Shown here: piece after piece, positions 12,701-27,700 of the stretch
Layout of the letters: the number at the start of each line of letters is the position of its first letter
Numbering within the stretch: position 1 is the stretch's first letter
Program-made: the position numbers and the translations under genes
Source: Ornithodoros turicata
Taxonomy: Eukaryota > Arthropoda > Arachnida > Ixodida > Argasidae
DNA: 64,000 nt
Assembly: GCF_037126465.1 (NCBI RefSeq)
Contig: NC_088204.1
Coordinates: 75,081,807 to 75,145,806, forward strand
Direction: 5' to 3'
Notes under the pieces: model-generated
Told to the model about the DNA's origin: nothing
Seen by the model: only the letters and a program-made list of their open reading frames with translations
Database searches by the model: none

Positions 12701-15700
12701 CTAGTCATAACAAAGCACATGTCTATTTGACACCTTGAAAGGGACTTCAACGTAATATCTAGTCATAACAAAGCACATGTCTATTTGACACCTTGAAAGG
12801 GACTTCAACGTAATATCTAGTCATAACAAAGCACATGTCTAGTTGACACCTTGAAAGGGACTTCAACGTAATATCTAGTCATAACAAAGCACACGTCTAG
12901 TTGACACCTTGAAAGAGAATATAACGTAAAACGCTAGTCATAACAAAGCACATGTCTATTTGACACATTGAAAGGGACTTCAACGTAATATCTAGTCACA
13001 ACAAAGCACATGTCTATTTGACACCTTGAAAGGGACTTCAACGTAATATCTAGTCATAACAAAGCACATGTCTAGTTGACACCTTGAAAGGGAATACAAC
13101 GTAAAACGCTAGTCATAACAAAGCACATGTCTATTTGACACCTTGAAAGGGAATACAACGTAAAACGCTAGTCATAACAAAGCACATGTCTAGTTGACAC
13201 CTGGAAAGGGAATACAACGTAAAACGCTACTCATAACAAAGCACATGTCTATTTGACACCTTGAAAGGGAATACAACGTAAAACGCTAGTCATAACAAAG
13301 CGCATGTCTAGTTGACACCTTGAAAGAGAATATAACGTATAACGCTAGTCATAACAAAGCACATGTCTATTTGACACCTTGAAAGGGACTTCAACGTAAT
13401 ATCTAGTCATAACAAAGCACATGTCTAGTTGACACCTTGAAAGGGACTTCAACGTAATATCTAGTCATAACAAAGCACATGTCTAGTTGACACCTTGAAA
13501 GGGACTTCAACGTAATATCTAGTCATAACAAAGCACATGTCTAGTTGACACCTTGAAAGGGAACACAACGTAAAACGCAAGTCATAACAAAGCACGTGTT
13601 ATTTGGCAACCTGAAAGGGAATTCAACATAACAAGCTAGTCATAACAAAGCACATGTCTAGTTGACACCTTGAAAGGGAATACAACGTAAAACGCTAGTC
13701 ATAACAAAGCACATGTCTAGTTGACACCTTGAAAGGGAATACAACGTAAAACGCTAGTCATAACAAAGCACATGTCTATTTGACACGTTGAAAGGGAATA
13801 CAACGTAAAACGCTAGTCATAACAAAGCACATGTCTAGTTGACACCTTGAAAGAGAATATAACGTAAAACGCTAGTCATAACAAAGCACATGTCTATTTG
13901 ACACCTTGAAAGGGACTTCAACGTAATATCTAGTCATAACAAAGCACATGTCTAGTTGACACCTTGAAAGGGACTTCAACGTAATATCTAGTCATAACAA
14001 AGCACATGTCTACTTGACACCTTGAAAGAGAATATAACGTAAAACGCTAGTCATAACAAAGCACATGTCTATTTGACACCTTGAAAGGGAATACAACGTA
14101 AAACGTTAGTCATAACAAAGCACATGTCTAGTTGACACCTTGAAAGAGAATATAACGTAAAACGCCAGTCATAACAAAGCACATGTCTATTTGACACATT
14201 GAAAGGGACTTCAACGTAATATCTAGTCACAACAAAGCACATGTCTATTTGACACCTTGAAAGGGACTTCAACGTAATATCTAGTCATAACAAAGCACAT
14301 GTCTAGTTGACACCTTGAAAGGGAATACAACGTAAAACGCTAGTCATAACAAAGCACATGTCTATTTGACACCTTGAAAGGGAATACAACGTAAAACGCT
14401 AGTCATAACAAAGCACATGTCTAGTTGACACCTTGAAAGGGAATACAACGTAAAACGCTACTCATAACAAAGCACATGTCTATTTGACACCTTGAAAGGG
14501 AATACAACGTAAAACGCTAGTCATAACAAAGCGCATGTCTAGTTGACACCTTGAAAGAGAATATAACGTATAACGCTAGTCATAACAAAGCACATGTCTA
14601 TTTGACACCTTGAAAGGGACTTCAACGTAATATCTAGTCATAACAAAGCACATGTCTAGTTGACACCTTGAAAGGGACTTCAACGTAATATCTAGTCATA
14701 ACAAAGCACATGTCTAGTTGACACCTTGAAAGGGACTTCAACGTAATATCTAGTCATAACAAAGCACATGTCTAGTTGACACCTTGAAAGGGACTTCAAC
14801 GTAACATCTAGTCATAACAAAGCACATGTCTAGTTGACACCTTGAAAGGGAACACAACGTAAAACGCAAGTCATAACAAAGCACGTGTTATTTGGCAACC
14901 TGAAAGGGAATTCAACATAACAAGCTAGTCATAACAAAGCACATGTCTAGTTGACACCTTGAAAGGGAATACAACTTAAAACGCTAGTCATAACAAAGCA
15001 CATGTCTAGTTGACACCTTGAAAGGGAATACAACGTAAAACGCTAGTCATAACAAAGCACATGTCTATTTGACACGTTGAAAGGGAATACAACGTAAAAC
15101 GCTAGTCATAACAAAGCACATGTCTAGTTGACACCTTGAAAGAGAATATAACGTAAAACGCTAGTCATAACAAAGCACATGTCTATTTGACACCTTGAAA
15201 GGGACTTCAACGTAATATCTAGTCATAACAAAGCACATGTCTAGTTGACACCTTGAAAGGGACTTCAACGTAATATCTAGTCATAACAAAGCACACGTCT
15301 AGTTGACACCTTGAAAGAGAATATAACGTAAAACGCTAGTCATAACAAAGCACATGTCTATTTGACACCTTGAAAGGGACTTCAACGTAATATCTAGTCA
15401 TAACAAAGCACATGTCTAGTTGACACCTTGAAAGGGACTTCAACGTAATATCTAGTAATAACAAAGCACATGTCTAGTTGACACCTTGAAAGGGACTTCA
15501 ACGTAATATCTAGTCATAACAAAGCACATGTCTAGTTGACACCTTGAAAGAGAATATAACGTAAAACGCTAGTCATAACAAAGCACATGTCTATTTGACA
15601 CCTTGAAAGGGACTTCAACGTAATATCTAGTCATAACAAAGCACATGTCTATTTGACACCTTGAAAGGGACTTCAACGTAATATCTAGTCATAACAAAGC

Positions 15701-18700
15701 ACATGTCTAGTTGACACCTTGAAAGGGACTTCAACGTAATATCTAGTCATAACAAAGCACACGTCTAGTTGACACCTTGAAAGAGAATATAACGTAAAAC
15801 GCTAGTCATAACAAAGCACATGTCTATTTGACACATTGAAAGGGACTTCAACGTAATATCTAGTCACAACAAAGCACATGTCTATTTGACACCTTGAAAG
15901 GGACTTCAACGTAATATCTAGTCATAACAAAGCACATGTCTAGTTGACACCTTGAAAGGGAATACAACGTAAAACGCTAGTCATAACAAAGCACATGTCT
16001 ATTTGACACCTTGAAAGGGAATACAACGTAAAACGCTAGTCATAACAAAGCACATGTCTAGTTGACACCTGGAAAGGGAATACAACGTAAAACGCTACTC
16101 ATAACAAAGCACATGTCTATTTGACACCTTGAAAGGGAATACAACGTAAAACGCTAGTCATAACAAAGCGCATGTCTAGTTGACACCTTGAAAGAGAATA
16201 TAACGTATAACGCTAGTCATAACAAAGCACATGTCTATTTGACACCTTGAAAGGGACTTCAACGTAATATCTAGTCATAACAAAGCACATGTCTAGTTGA
16301 CACCTTGAAAGGGACTTCAACGTAATATCTAGTCATAACAAAGCACATGTCTAGTTGACACCTTGAAAGGGACTTCAACGTAATATCTAGTCATAACAAA
16401 GCACATGTCTAGTTGACACCTTGAAAGGGAACACAACGTAAAACGCAAGTCATAACAAAGCACGTGTTATTTGGCAACCTGAAAGGGAATTCAACATAAC
16501 AAGCTAGTCATAACAAAGCACATGTCTAATTGACACCTTGAAAGGGAATACAACGTAATATCTAGTAATAACAAAGCACATGTCTAGTTGACACCTTGAA
16601 AGGGACTTCAACGTAATATCTAGTCATAACAAAGCACATGTCTAGTTGACACCTTGAAAGAGAATATAACGTAAAACGCTAGTCATAACAAAGCACATGT
16701 CTATTTGACACCTTGAAAGGGACTTCAACGTAATATCTAGTCATAACAAAGCACATGTCTATTTGACACCTTGAAAGGGACTTCAACGTAATATCTAGTC
16801 ATAACAAAGCACATGTCTAGTTGACACCTTGAAAGGGACTTCAACGTAATATCTAGTCATAACAAAGCACACGTCTAGTTGACACCTTGAAAGAGAATAT
16901 AACGTAAAACGCTAGTCATAACAAAGCACATGTCTATTTGACACATTGAAAGGGACTTCAACGTAATATCTAGTCACAACAAAGCACATGTCTATTTGAC
17001 ACCTTGAAAGGGACTTCAACGTAATATCTAGTCATAACAAAGCACATGTCTAGTTGACACCTTGAAAGGGAATACAACGTAAAACGCTAGTCATAACAAA
17101 GCACATGTCTATTTGACACCTTGAAAGGGAATACAACGTAAAACGCTAGTCATAACAAAGCACATGTCTAGTTGACACCTGGAAAGGGAATACAACGTAA
17201 AACGCTACTCATAACAAAGCACATGTCTATTTGACACCTTGAAAGGGAATACAACGTAAAACGCAAGTCATAACAAAGCACGTGTTATTTGACACCTTGA
17301 AAGGGACTTCAACGTAATATCTAGTCATAACAAAGCACATGTCTAGTTGACACCTTGAAAGGGACTTCAACGTAATATCTAGTAATAACAAAGCACATGT
17401 CTAGTTGACACCTTGAAAGGGACTTCAACGTAATATCTAGTCATAACAAAGCACATGTCTAGTTGACACCTTGAAAGAGAATATAACGTAAAACGCTAGT
17501 CATAACAAAGCACATGTCTATTTGACACCTTGAAAGGGACTTCAACGTAATATCTAGTCATAACAAAGCACATGTCTATTTGACACCTTGAAAGGGACTT
17601 CAACGTAATATCTAGTCATAACAAAGCACATGTCTAGTTGACACCTTGAAAGGGACTTCAACGTAATATCTAGTCATAACAAAGCACACGTCTAGTTGAC
17701 ACCTTGAAAGAGAATATAACGTAAAACGCTAGTCATAACAAAGCACATGTCTATTTGACACATTGAAAGGGACTTCAACGTAATATCTAGTCACAACAAA
17801 GCACATGTCTATTTGACACCTTGAAAGGGACTTCAACGTAATATCTAGTCATAACAAAGCACATGTCTAGTTGACACCTTGAAAGGGACTTCAACGTAAT
17901 ATCTAGTCATAACAAAGCACATGTCTAGTTGACACCTTGAAAGGGACTTCAACGTAATATCTAGTCATAACAAAGCACATGTCTAGTTGACACCTTGAAA
18001 GGGAACACAACGTAAAACGCAAGTCATAACAAAGCACGTGTTATTTGGCAACCTGAAAGGGAATTCAACATAACAAGCTAGTCATAACAAAGCACATGTC
18101 TAGTTGACACCTTGAAAGGGAATACAACGTAAAACGCTAGTCATAACAAAGCACATGTCTAGTTGACACCTTGAAAGGGAATACAACGTAAAACGCTAGT
18201 CATAACAAAGCACATGTCTATTTGACACGTTGAAAGGGAATACAACGTAAAACGCTAGTCATAACAAAGCACATGTCTAGTTGACACCTTGAAAGAGAAT
18301 ATAACGTAAAACGCTAGTCATAACAAAGCACATGTCTATTTGACACCTTGAAAGGGACTTCAACGTAATATCTAGTCATAACAAAGCACATGTCTAGTTG
18401 ACACCTTGAAAGGGACTTCAACGTAATATCTAGTCATAACAAAGCACATGTCTACTTGACACCTTGAAAGAGAATATAACGTAAAACGCTAGTCATAACA
18501 AAGCACATGTCTATTTGACACCTTGAAAGGGAATACAACGTAAAACGTTAGTCATAACAAAGCACATGTCTAGTTGACACCTTGAAAGAGAATATAACGT
18601 AAAACGCTAGTCATAACAAAGCACATGTCTATTTGACACCTTGAAAGGGACTTCAACGTAATATCTAGTCATAACAAAGCACATGTCTATTTGACACCTT

Positions 18701-21700
18701 GAAAGGGGCTTCAACGTAATATCTAGTCATAACAAAGCACATGTCTAGTTGACACCTTGAAAGGGACTTCAACGTAATATCTAGTCATAACAAAGCACAC
18801 GTCTAGTTGACACCTTGAAAGAGAATATAACGTAAAACGCTAGTCATAACAAAGCACATGTCTATTTGACACCTTGAAAGAGAATATAACGCAAAACGCT
18901 AGTCATAACAAACCACATGTCTATTTGACACCTTGAAAGGGAATACAACGTAATATCTAGTCATAACAAAGCACATGTCTATTTGACACCTTGAAAGGGA
19001 ATACAACGTAAAACGCTAGTCATAACAAAGCGCATGTCTAGTTGACACCTTGAAAGAGAATATAACGTATAACGCTAGTCATAACAAAGCACATGTCTAT
19101 TTGACACCTTGAAAGGGACTTCAACGTAATATCTAGTCATAACAAAGCACATGTCTAGTTGACACCTTGAAAGGGACTTCAACGTAATATCTAGTCATAA
19201 CAAAGCACATGTCTAGTTGACACCTTGAAAGGGACTTCAACGTAATATCTAGTCATAACAAAGCACATGTCTAGTTGACACCTTGAAAGGGACTTCAACG
19301 TAACATCTAGTCATAACAAAGCACATGTCTAGTTGACACCTTGAAAGGGAACACAACGTAAAACGCAAGTCATAACAAAGCACGTGTTATTTGGCAACCT
19401 GAAAGGGAATTCAACATAACAAGCTAGTCATAACAAAGCACATGTCTAGTTGACACCTTGAAAGGGAATACAACGTAAAACGCTAGTCATAACAAAGCAC
19501 ATGTCTAGTTGACACCTTGAAAGGGAATACAACGTAAAACGCTAGTCATAACAAAGCACATGTCTATTTGACACGTTGAAAGGGAATACAACGTAAAACG
19601 CTAGTCATAACAAAGCACATGTCTAGTTGACACCTTGAAAGAGAATATAACGTAAAACGCTAGTCATAACAAAGCACATGTCTATTTGACACCTTGAAAG
19701 GGACTTCAACGTAATATCTAGTCATAACAAAGCACATGTCTAGTTGACACCTTGAAAGGGACTTCAACGTAATATCTAGTCATAACAAAGCACATGTCTA
19801 CTTGACACCTTGAAAGAGAATATAACGTAAAACGCTAGTCATAACAAAGCACATGTCTATTTGACACCTTGAAAGGGAATACAACGTAAAACGTTAGTCA
19901 TAACAAAGCACATGTCTAGTTGACACCTTGAAAGAGAATATAACGTAAAACGCTAGTCATAACAAAGCACATGTCTATTTGACACCTTGAAAGGGACTTC
20001 AACGTAATATCTAGTCATAACAAAGCACATGTCTATTTGACACCTTGAAGGGACTTCAACGTAATATCTAGTCATAACAAAGCACATGTCTAGTTGACAC
20101 CTTGAAAGGGACTTCAACGTAATATCTAGTCATAACAAAGCACACGTCTAGTTGACACCTTGAAAGAGAATATAACGTAAAACGCTAGTCATAACAAAGC
20201 ACATGTCTATTTGACACCTTGAAAGGGACTTCAACGTAATATCTAGTCATAAGAAAGCACATGTCTAGTTGACACCTTGAAAGGGACTTCAACGTAATAT
20301 CTAGTAATAACAAAGCACATGTCTAGTTGACACCTTGAAAGGGACTTCAACGTAATATCTAGTCATAACAAAGCACATGTCTAGTTGACACCTTGAAAAG
20401 GGACTTCAACGTAACATCTAGTCATAACAAAGCACATGTCTAGTTGACACCTTGAAAGGGAACACAACGTAAAACGCAAGTCATAACAAAGCACGTGTTA
20501 TTTGGCAACCTGAAAGGGAATTCAACATAACAAGCTAGTCATAACAAAATACATGTCTATTTGATACATTGAAAGGGAATTCAACGTAAAACGCTAGTCA
20601 TAACAAAGCACATGTCTATTTGACACCTTGAAAGGGAATTCAACATAACAAGCTAGTCATAACAAAGCACGTGTTATTTGACACCTTGAAAGGGAATTCA
20701 ACGTAAAACGCTAGTATAATAAAGCACATGTCTATTTGACACCTTGAAAGGGGTTTCAAAGTAACATGCTAGTGAGATAGCAGGTTGATAGACTATATTC
20801 GTTGAACGCCATTACGCGTCTAAAAAATCCCCAAACACGCACGTGCGTTAAAATATCCATCGCCGAATTTTCATATGCAAATGGGCCGAAATCGAAAAGA
20901 GACCTGTGGAGCACATCACCCTCACCGATGGTGGCTTATCGGGCCGGAAAGCGGTTTATCTGGCCGCCCGGTGGCACCTACTTCAATCATCTCCACCGCT
21001 CCAAATCACGTGACCGCTGACGTAAAATCTGACGTGAAATGAGCACTATACGGCATGACGGTGGTGTACCGGGCAATTTGGTATGGATCCATCTTAGTAA
21101 ACTAGCATTGCAACGAGGACAGACAGGGCTGTGCTAGACTTCCAACAACCGAAAATTTATTGACACCTAAACATGGTCCTTTTATGAATATCTCCGTTGT
21201 AATCAACCACTTGTCACATTCTCGTCTACACATCCGATCCCTTTGTCCCACTTCTCCAGGAACATTACCTCCTTATCAAATAACGTCACGGATGTCTGGT
21301 GACCCCCTTTTTCTTATTTGAAAGGCGTCTACTATCTCTCTGGTGCGCTGATCTGCTGAACGCCCTTAAGCACTGTGTTATGAAATTGTGGAGTGTAACT
21401 GCACTTACTGCAGTGGACGGCCAAGTGGCCTGATAATGTTCCTCTCAAGGAGGCAGCGTGTTCTCTTAGCCTTACAGTAAGGCATCGACTCGTTTGCCCA
21501 ATGTATGGTTTTCCACATGACAGCCCGATGTCATAGATCACATTAGTTTTGCATTCCGCATACATAGTAAGATGTTTTATGCTACACTGACTGGTATTCC
21601 TGGTGCCGCCGGTGATCTTGCACAATTTTCCAATCTTTCCGGCGCAGAGAACGCAACCGGGACGTTGTACGTATCTCCCAGCAACTTTCTTGAGATTGTA

Positions 21701-24700
21701 CGACACTCTGTCCAAATAAGGCACAACAACCGACCGTCCTTTGTGAGGTCTCCTTTCCTTTTCGTTCCCCACCTGTAATAGACTTCAGGAGTGCCTCATT
21801 AACAACTACGAGTAGTTCTTGCGGGTATCCTGCCTTCCGAGCGCGTTCCATCTGGCTTTCGTACGCTTCCTTGACACGGTAATAGCAGGACCTGTCCAAG
21901 GCATTTTTTAAAGCAGTTATGTAAAATACCCCTCTTCACTATTTTTGAATGTGCTGATAAGTGAGGCAACAGCCCTTTCTTACTTCTGGGTGCATACTGC
22001 CAACACACGTGCTAGTCCTCAACGTGTAGCCTGATGTCTAGGTACTGCAGAGAGCCGTCCTCCGGGAGCTCACTTGTAAAGGTGAGACCTCCTCCATGCT
22101 TGTGGAATATTTGACGAATATGTTCGTCATTCAGTGGAAGAGAACTGCATCTGTTGTTTTTCCTGCACCACACTAGATAGTCATCTACGTATGTAGACAA
22201 GTGAACATCACCCAGAGGCGCCAAGGCCGTGCTCAGTTGACGGTCTACACGTGCTAAAAAGATATCGCTCAGAATAGGTGTCACGCACGACCCTATGCAT
22301 ATTCCTCTTGCCTAAATAAACAGGTCTTCGTTGTCCCTGATGTAAGTAGAGGTTAAATACATCTGTGAAATGCCCAAGAAGTTTTCCACAGATATATCGC
22401 ACCGGTTTTGGAATGTGACCCTGTCGTTCAGTTCTATGCACTCCCTCACCGCCTGAAAGAGTGCCTCATGAGGAATGGAGTAATATAAATCGCATACATC
22501 GACAGACATGATGAACGGCGTGTCTTCACATGCTTCAGACACAAATTCAATGATCGGGAGAGAGTTCCGAATTACAAATGGGTCACTGACTTTCAGCTTA
22601 CCTAAGTGCTTTTGCAGGTACAAGGAGACACGTTTCAGCCATGTATTCCTCACTGTTACTCTCGACCTCAGCGAGAGCTCGTCCTTGTGCGTTTTCACCG
22701 CAAAAAAAATATGTATAAGCAGTCTTTTTCTCTTGCACAGATGTTCTTAGCAAGTCGCTCCTCACCAGCCTGTCGGCATAATTCCAGAGCACGTGTCCGG
22801 ATGTTCCTAAGGGACATGCTATCAGCCTTCGTGAACTTTTTCTTCAAAGTATCTTTTCTTTTCTTTTTTTTCTTGAGGAACTCTTCGTGGGACACAACAA
22901 CAAACCCTCCTTCTTTGTCTGTAAGTAGGAGGGCATCGTTTTTTCCGACGAAGTCTTTTACCACATTGTATTCTCCTCTCTTACTCTGGGGTTTGTATAG
23001 CCTACAGAGCACATCCACACAATCGAGAATGCGTCGCACTTGTTCCTGGTGCTGTGCACTTGAAGCTATACTCCGAAGCAGGCTGATGCATTCCGCACAT
23101 GTCGTCTTCGGGGGCAAAAGCACTCAGGAGACGCAAAGTCCCAGTTTGACTTGAACACCCCTCGTACCTAACATTAGCGCTATGTAGTCGTCTCTGCGTG
23201 TCTTCTCTTATTGCTTCCCAAGTGTCCTTGCGGTCATACGAGCAGGCCGGATGTTCAAATAGTACAACGCCACTATCAACTGTGTGTCTCTATAGGGTGA
23301 TTGCGCTGAGAAAAAAAAAGAAGCAACAAAAACAACATAGAACTTTTTCATTTCATTTGCCGTCAACGAACGGTGCTCTTCATCACTTTTGCTATCAACT
23401 AATGGTGCTCTTAATCACATTTGCCATCAACAAACTGTGCTCTTCATCACATTTGATATCAACTGGTGGTGCTCCTCATCACTGGTAAGATACGGGGTCG
23501 TTGGTGAACATCCATCACAATCGCCACTAACTAGGACCACGCAGACGAAGGTTTCAGAACACATAAACGGCCGCAGCCACACATAAATATGTACATAGCA
23601 AACGTGTTGTTTTCGTGGACTAACCTCTCCATATTTTTCTTTCTTTTTCCAATCCAATTCCACGTGTTCTGTAACTCTTGTCTGCGTGTTCCTGCTGTCT
23701 GTCAACTGTGACGGCTCTTCATCACATTTGATATAAACTAACGGTGTTCTTCATCACATTTACTATAACCTAACGCAGATGACAATTAACGTCGCCGATG
23801 TCACGTGCGTCGCCATCCTGTCCCCTCGTGACCAGCGCACTCTTGGAGTCTGGATCAAGGAACTCAGTAAGGAGGCGTCATTCCTGAGATTTGTTTTCCT
23901 GTCGGATGCGGAGCTGGAGGACTGGGTAAGTTAGTGAGAATTGGGCGACTGAATCGTAACGCGTATCCGCTAAGACTTGTCACATATATGTCTTTCATAG
24001 ACGGCGACACTTAACCTAGCAGCGAACAACTTGCGCGGCGATTCTGGTCCTGTCACGGAGAGAGCAATTTGGGGCCTCACACACTGTGGCGATGTTTACG
24101 TACAATCTATCCGCTTTGTGGGTAAGGCAGGACCTTCACTGAGCGGCAGGTGAGTGTGAGTTGTAACATCGTGTTGGGCTCGGTTTAAGAGGAGGAAGTG
24201 ACATTCACGGCCGTATTCTTAAACGATCCTCGGCTCGACATCCCGCCTCTACTGCTGTGAAGGGGGCAAGAAACGTTCCTCCACTTGACGAGCCATTGGG
24301 CTAAGCGGAAACAAGGCGCTACCGCGAAGGATTTCCTCCGCTCGGAGGACGTTTCGTGTCAAAGGCGATTTTTGAAGCACACAACGGGTCCCCAGGAGCA
24401 GCTCGAGTGGTGGATAGAGTCGAGGGGAGATTTATCTGCAGGAAAAAAAAAAAGAAAAAGAAAATGAAAAGGAAAGAAGGTCCAGCACGCTGGCTTGCTA
24501 TTCCCTAAGCAAAAAAAAAAAAAAAAAGAAAGAGAAAACACCCGGCTCACAGGGAGCCCAGGAGGCCCGTATCACGCAGAAAGCGGAGCATCGCCTTCGT
24601 GACACTCCACTAGCTACCTCGCTGTACGGGGCCAAGGAGCGTTGCGAGGGAAACGTCCGTGCACAACAAGCTCTGAGAGGCGTTGCCAGAGCACGGCCCG

Positions 24701-27700
24701 ATAATGAAGGTGACGCCGACAGGTGACGCCGACCTTTCTGAAGACTGATTTTCTGGAAAGCGTGTTGTACTTTTTGTCTTCAGACTCAGGTATACAGATC
24801 CCAAGTTAGCTGCAATCCTTTGGGAGTTCTTCAATTTCGCAGAAGGGCGAATTGCACTATAGCGACCAATTCTGACTTTATATGTCCACGTGGCAAAGGA
24901 GGGGGAGGAGGGAATAAGCAGGCCTTCTGAAACCTAGGTGGCGTTGGCTAGAGGTGAATACTCCTGTTTCTCTTTCCCAGGCTGTGGCGTCACTTAGGGG
25001 GTGGTCATTTCCGTGTCGTCGAGTCATGCCCACATGGGATCACGTGGGCCCTGGGACACGACAACAGGCCGTGGGTATACACCGGGGGATACGGGGGTGG
25101 TGTTTATCAAGGTTAGTGCCCATACATGACAATTCCATTCGCAGCGAAACGATGATGTGTCACATTTTGAGTGCATTGAAGACACGGCTGTGTGGGCATT
25201 GTCTCCTTACACTTCTCAACGGCATTGGATCTTACTGCTTGCCGCGATGTTTGCCACGTAACAGGATTTCAGAATCAGGGCAACAACGTTCACCCGATGA
25301 CGGACAGAAAGACCACTTATGTCTACGAGAACCAGCGCTGGAGTAGAATTTCTGGCTTTGCGGCAAAACATCTTCCAAAGTCGAGGCCCGAATGGAGTGA
25401 TGACACAGGACTTGTGGAGTGCACTAAAGACAGCGTGAAGCTCGATTCAATTCATTGGCTGTGGGTGAGCGAATTATTTCCCTAGACGGTCCATTTGCGA
25501 CGTCCGTCCTGTATCGAATTCCATTCTGCTGTACTTAGTCGTATGCGTATACAAATGCATTTATATATAGATTTAAATAGATATATTAGTGTGCATCAAA
25601 TGCGACTTGATGTGGCTTTTACAGCTCAGTGGCGTTACCGCTTGAGTTTCAGTTACTATTTTTGCTGGAACTTTTTAGTAACTTGCCATGACTGGTGCGT
25701 ACGATATACTAACCCACACTAATAACAACAACTTTATTTTGAGATGAGGAATGGGGAGTTTCATCGCCAGGGGCGATACTCTATATCCCATTGCTGTTGG
25801 TGAAGTAGGGAATGAAATAATAAGCACCTTCACAATAAGGATCGAAGTCCTGTGGTGTCCCAGAGCGTTGGGGGACTGGATTTAGCCAGGGACCAAGCAA
25901 TTTTGAGAGACAGAAAGGGGGGGGGGAGGGTAACGTCATGGGTAGGTTACAGTTCCTGCAGGAATGGTAACAGAGTTACAGTTACTGTTTCTGCAGTGTA
26001 ACTTAATTATCGTTACTTTACAGTTAGGCAGTTTAAAAAGTTGAATAAGTGTAACTAAAAAATGTCACGGCGATTGTTCTGCCCAAGGGTAATTACACCA
26101 AGTTATAAGCAGAGGTCTTCTCATGAGCGACTAGGGTAGGCCATGGGGATTAGTAAGCCCACCCTGGGTGCGTATGAGATGATAAAATTCGTGAAATTCT
26201 TGGAATTGCTTGGAAAAAAATTGCGTGGAAAATATTGCGGTACCCTAGTAACGTAGCTACAGTTGCTTTAACCCAAAGTGGTAACCAGTTAGTTATTTAT
26301 GTAGGAAAGAAACTACATTCTTAAAAATGAAGTTCACCACATAGCACGCTCCTAGCCAACTATCACCCCGAATGACAACGTTCTCGCCCTAGATTTGTTG
26401 AAAACAGGAGGAGGAGCCTATTTTGTGCCGTGCATAATGGGCACAAAATAGGCTCCTCCTCCCGTTTTCAACAAATCAGGGGCGAGAACGTTGTCATTCG
26501 GGATGATGGTTGGCTAGGAGCGTGCTGTGTGGGGAAGTTCATTTCTAAGAGTGTAGTTACTGTAACTTAGTTACTACTCAGGGCTGGTACGTACACTACA
26601 TAGACACCATGCTCACAGCGAGACAGCCTGACAAGCAAAGCGAGCTTTGCCTTTGGCAAAGTTTTGACTCAATGACGAAGTTCTTACAACTATGGTCCAC
26701 TTAAAAAAAAGAAAGAAAAGAAATCTAGTCCGTCAACTACATACGCCGTTGGAGATAAGGAAACGGAATGGCGCGCCAGAAGAAATACTGCAGCGCCACC
26801 ATGCGCCATCAGTAGGGGAGCCACATTCTGCTGCGCAGTGTCATGTGGCCAATCTTAGCATCCAATACGTAAACAGAGTGAGTACGATGGATCAGATTAT
26901 CTGGTGCAGAGAGAAAGCGTGACCTCTCTGCGTTCAGCCATCTGACCTGCGGTGCAGTAATATTTTGAGAGCTGACAGACTAGATTTCTTTTCCTTCCTA
27001 GGTTGAACACGACTATAGTTCCATCGGCTGGGACGACGGAAGAGGCGATCGAGGGGCCACATAAAATCGAGATCTCTGGTCCGACACTTTATTTTGCATC
27101 GCTCTACGAGTATTGGAATACACTGCGCCATCTAACGATTCCAAAATGACTTGGTTACGGCTATATTTGACCGAAGGTTTCTTTAGTATAGACCTCTACC
27201 CGAGAAACGTCATCGTGACGTTGGTAGACAGACTGAAACCGAAACAAATCTGACGGGGAAGGCTGGGTTGCACGAATGGGCACTTGTTCGCTGGCTCCTA
27301 TTGAAAGAAAGGTAGGATCGAAGGTCGCGTCACTTTCAGGGACCATCGTAATCCCCTCAAGACCGTGGATCTCGGGCGCGACTTTGTTCGCCCATAGCTT
27401 CGAGAGTAGTTCAGCTCTACCAAATTGATGGCGCTGTCAAACACTATGACGTCATCGTCATTTGTTTACAAAGAGGGAGAGTTCTATTGTGTCTATATTT
27501 CAGACTACAGACTGGGCAGTTGACAACAACGTTCCCGGAGGTGCCGACGACGATGGCTGGCAATATGCTTGCGCGTCATTTTTAACTGGTTACGTGGGTT
27601 CATATCATTCTGGTATGAGGAGTAACGACACTTACAGACGACGGCGCTGGTTCAGGTGAGAAAAAATAAAATCCATATCTTGCCCAGTTGAGAACCTCAA

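Larger units (their letters stand above)
25465..27503. other. Intron between the two DysF exons
   Basis: 2.0-kb intron. Apart from the hairpin element at 26311-26560 and the dispersed repeat at 27187-27472, it holds a G-run near 25917-25926 and a stretch rich in GTTAC/GTAAC motifs (about 25930-26300). No gene seen. Confidence 0.7.

Noticed and set aside
5988..14272. Three 67-codon - strand frames that are nearly identical (5988, 10497 and 14069)
   Set aside because: They arise from four consecutive satellite 1 monomers and recur only because of block duplication.
5579..20775. CRISPR-like array
   Set aside because: There are direct repeats but no unique spacers; every segment of the monomer is repeated. 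The genome is eukaryotic.
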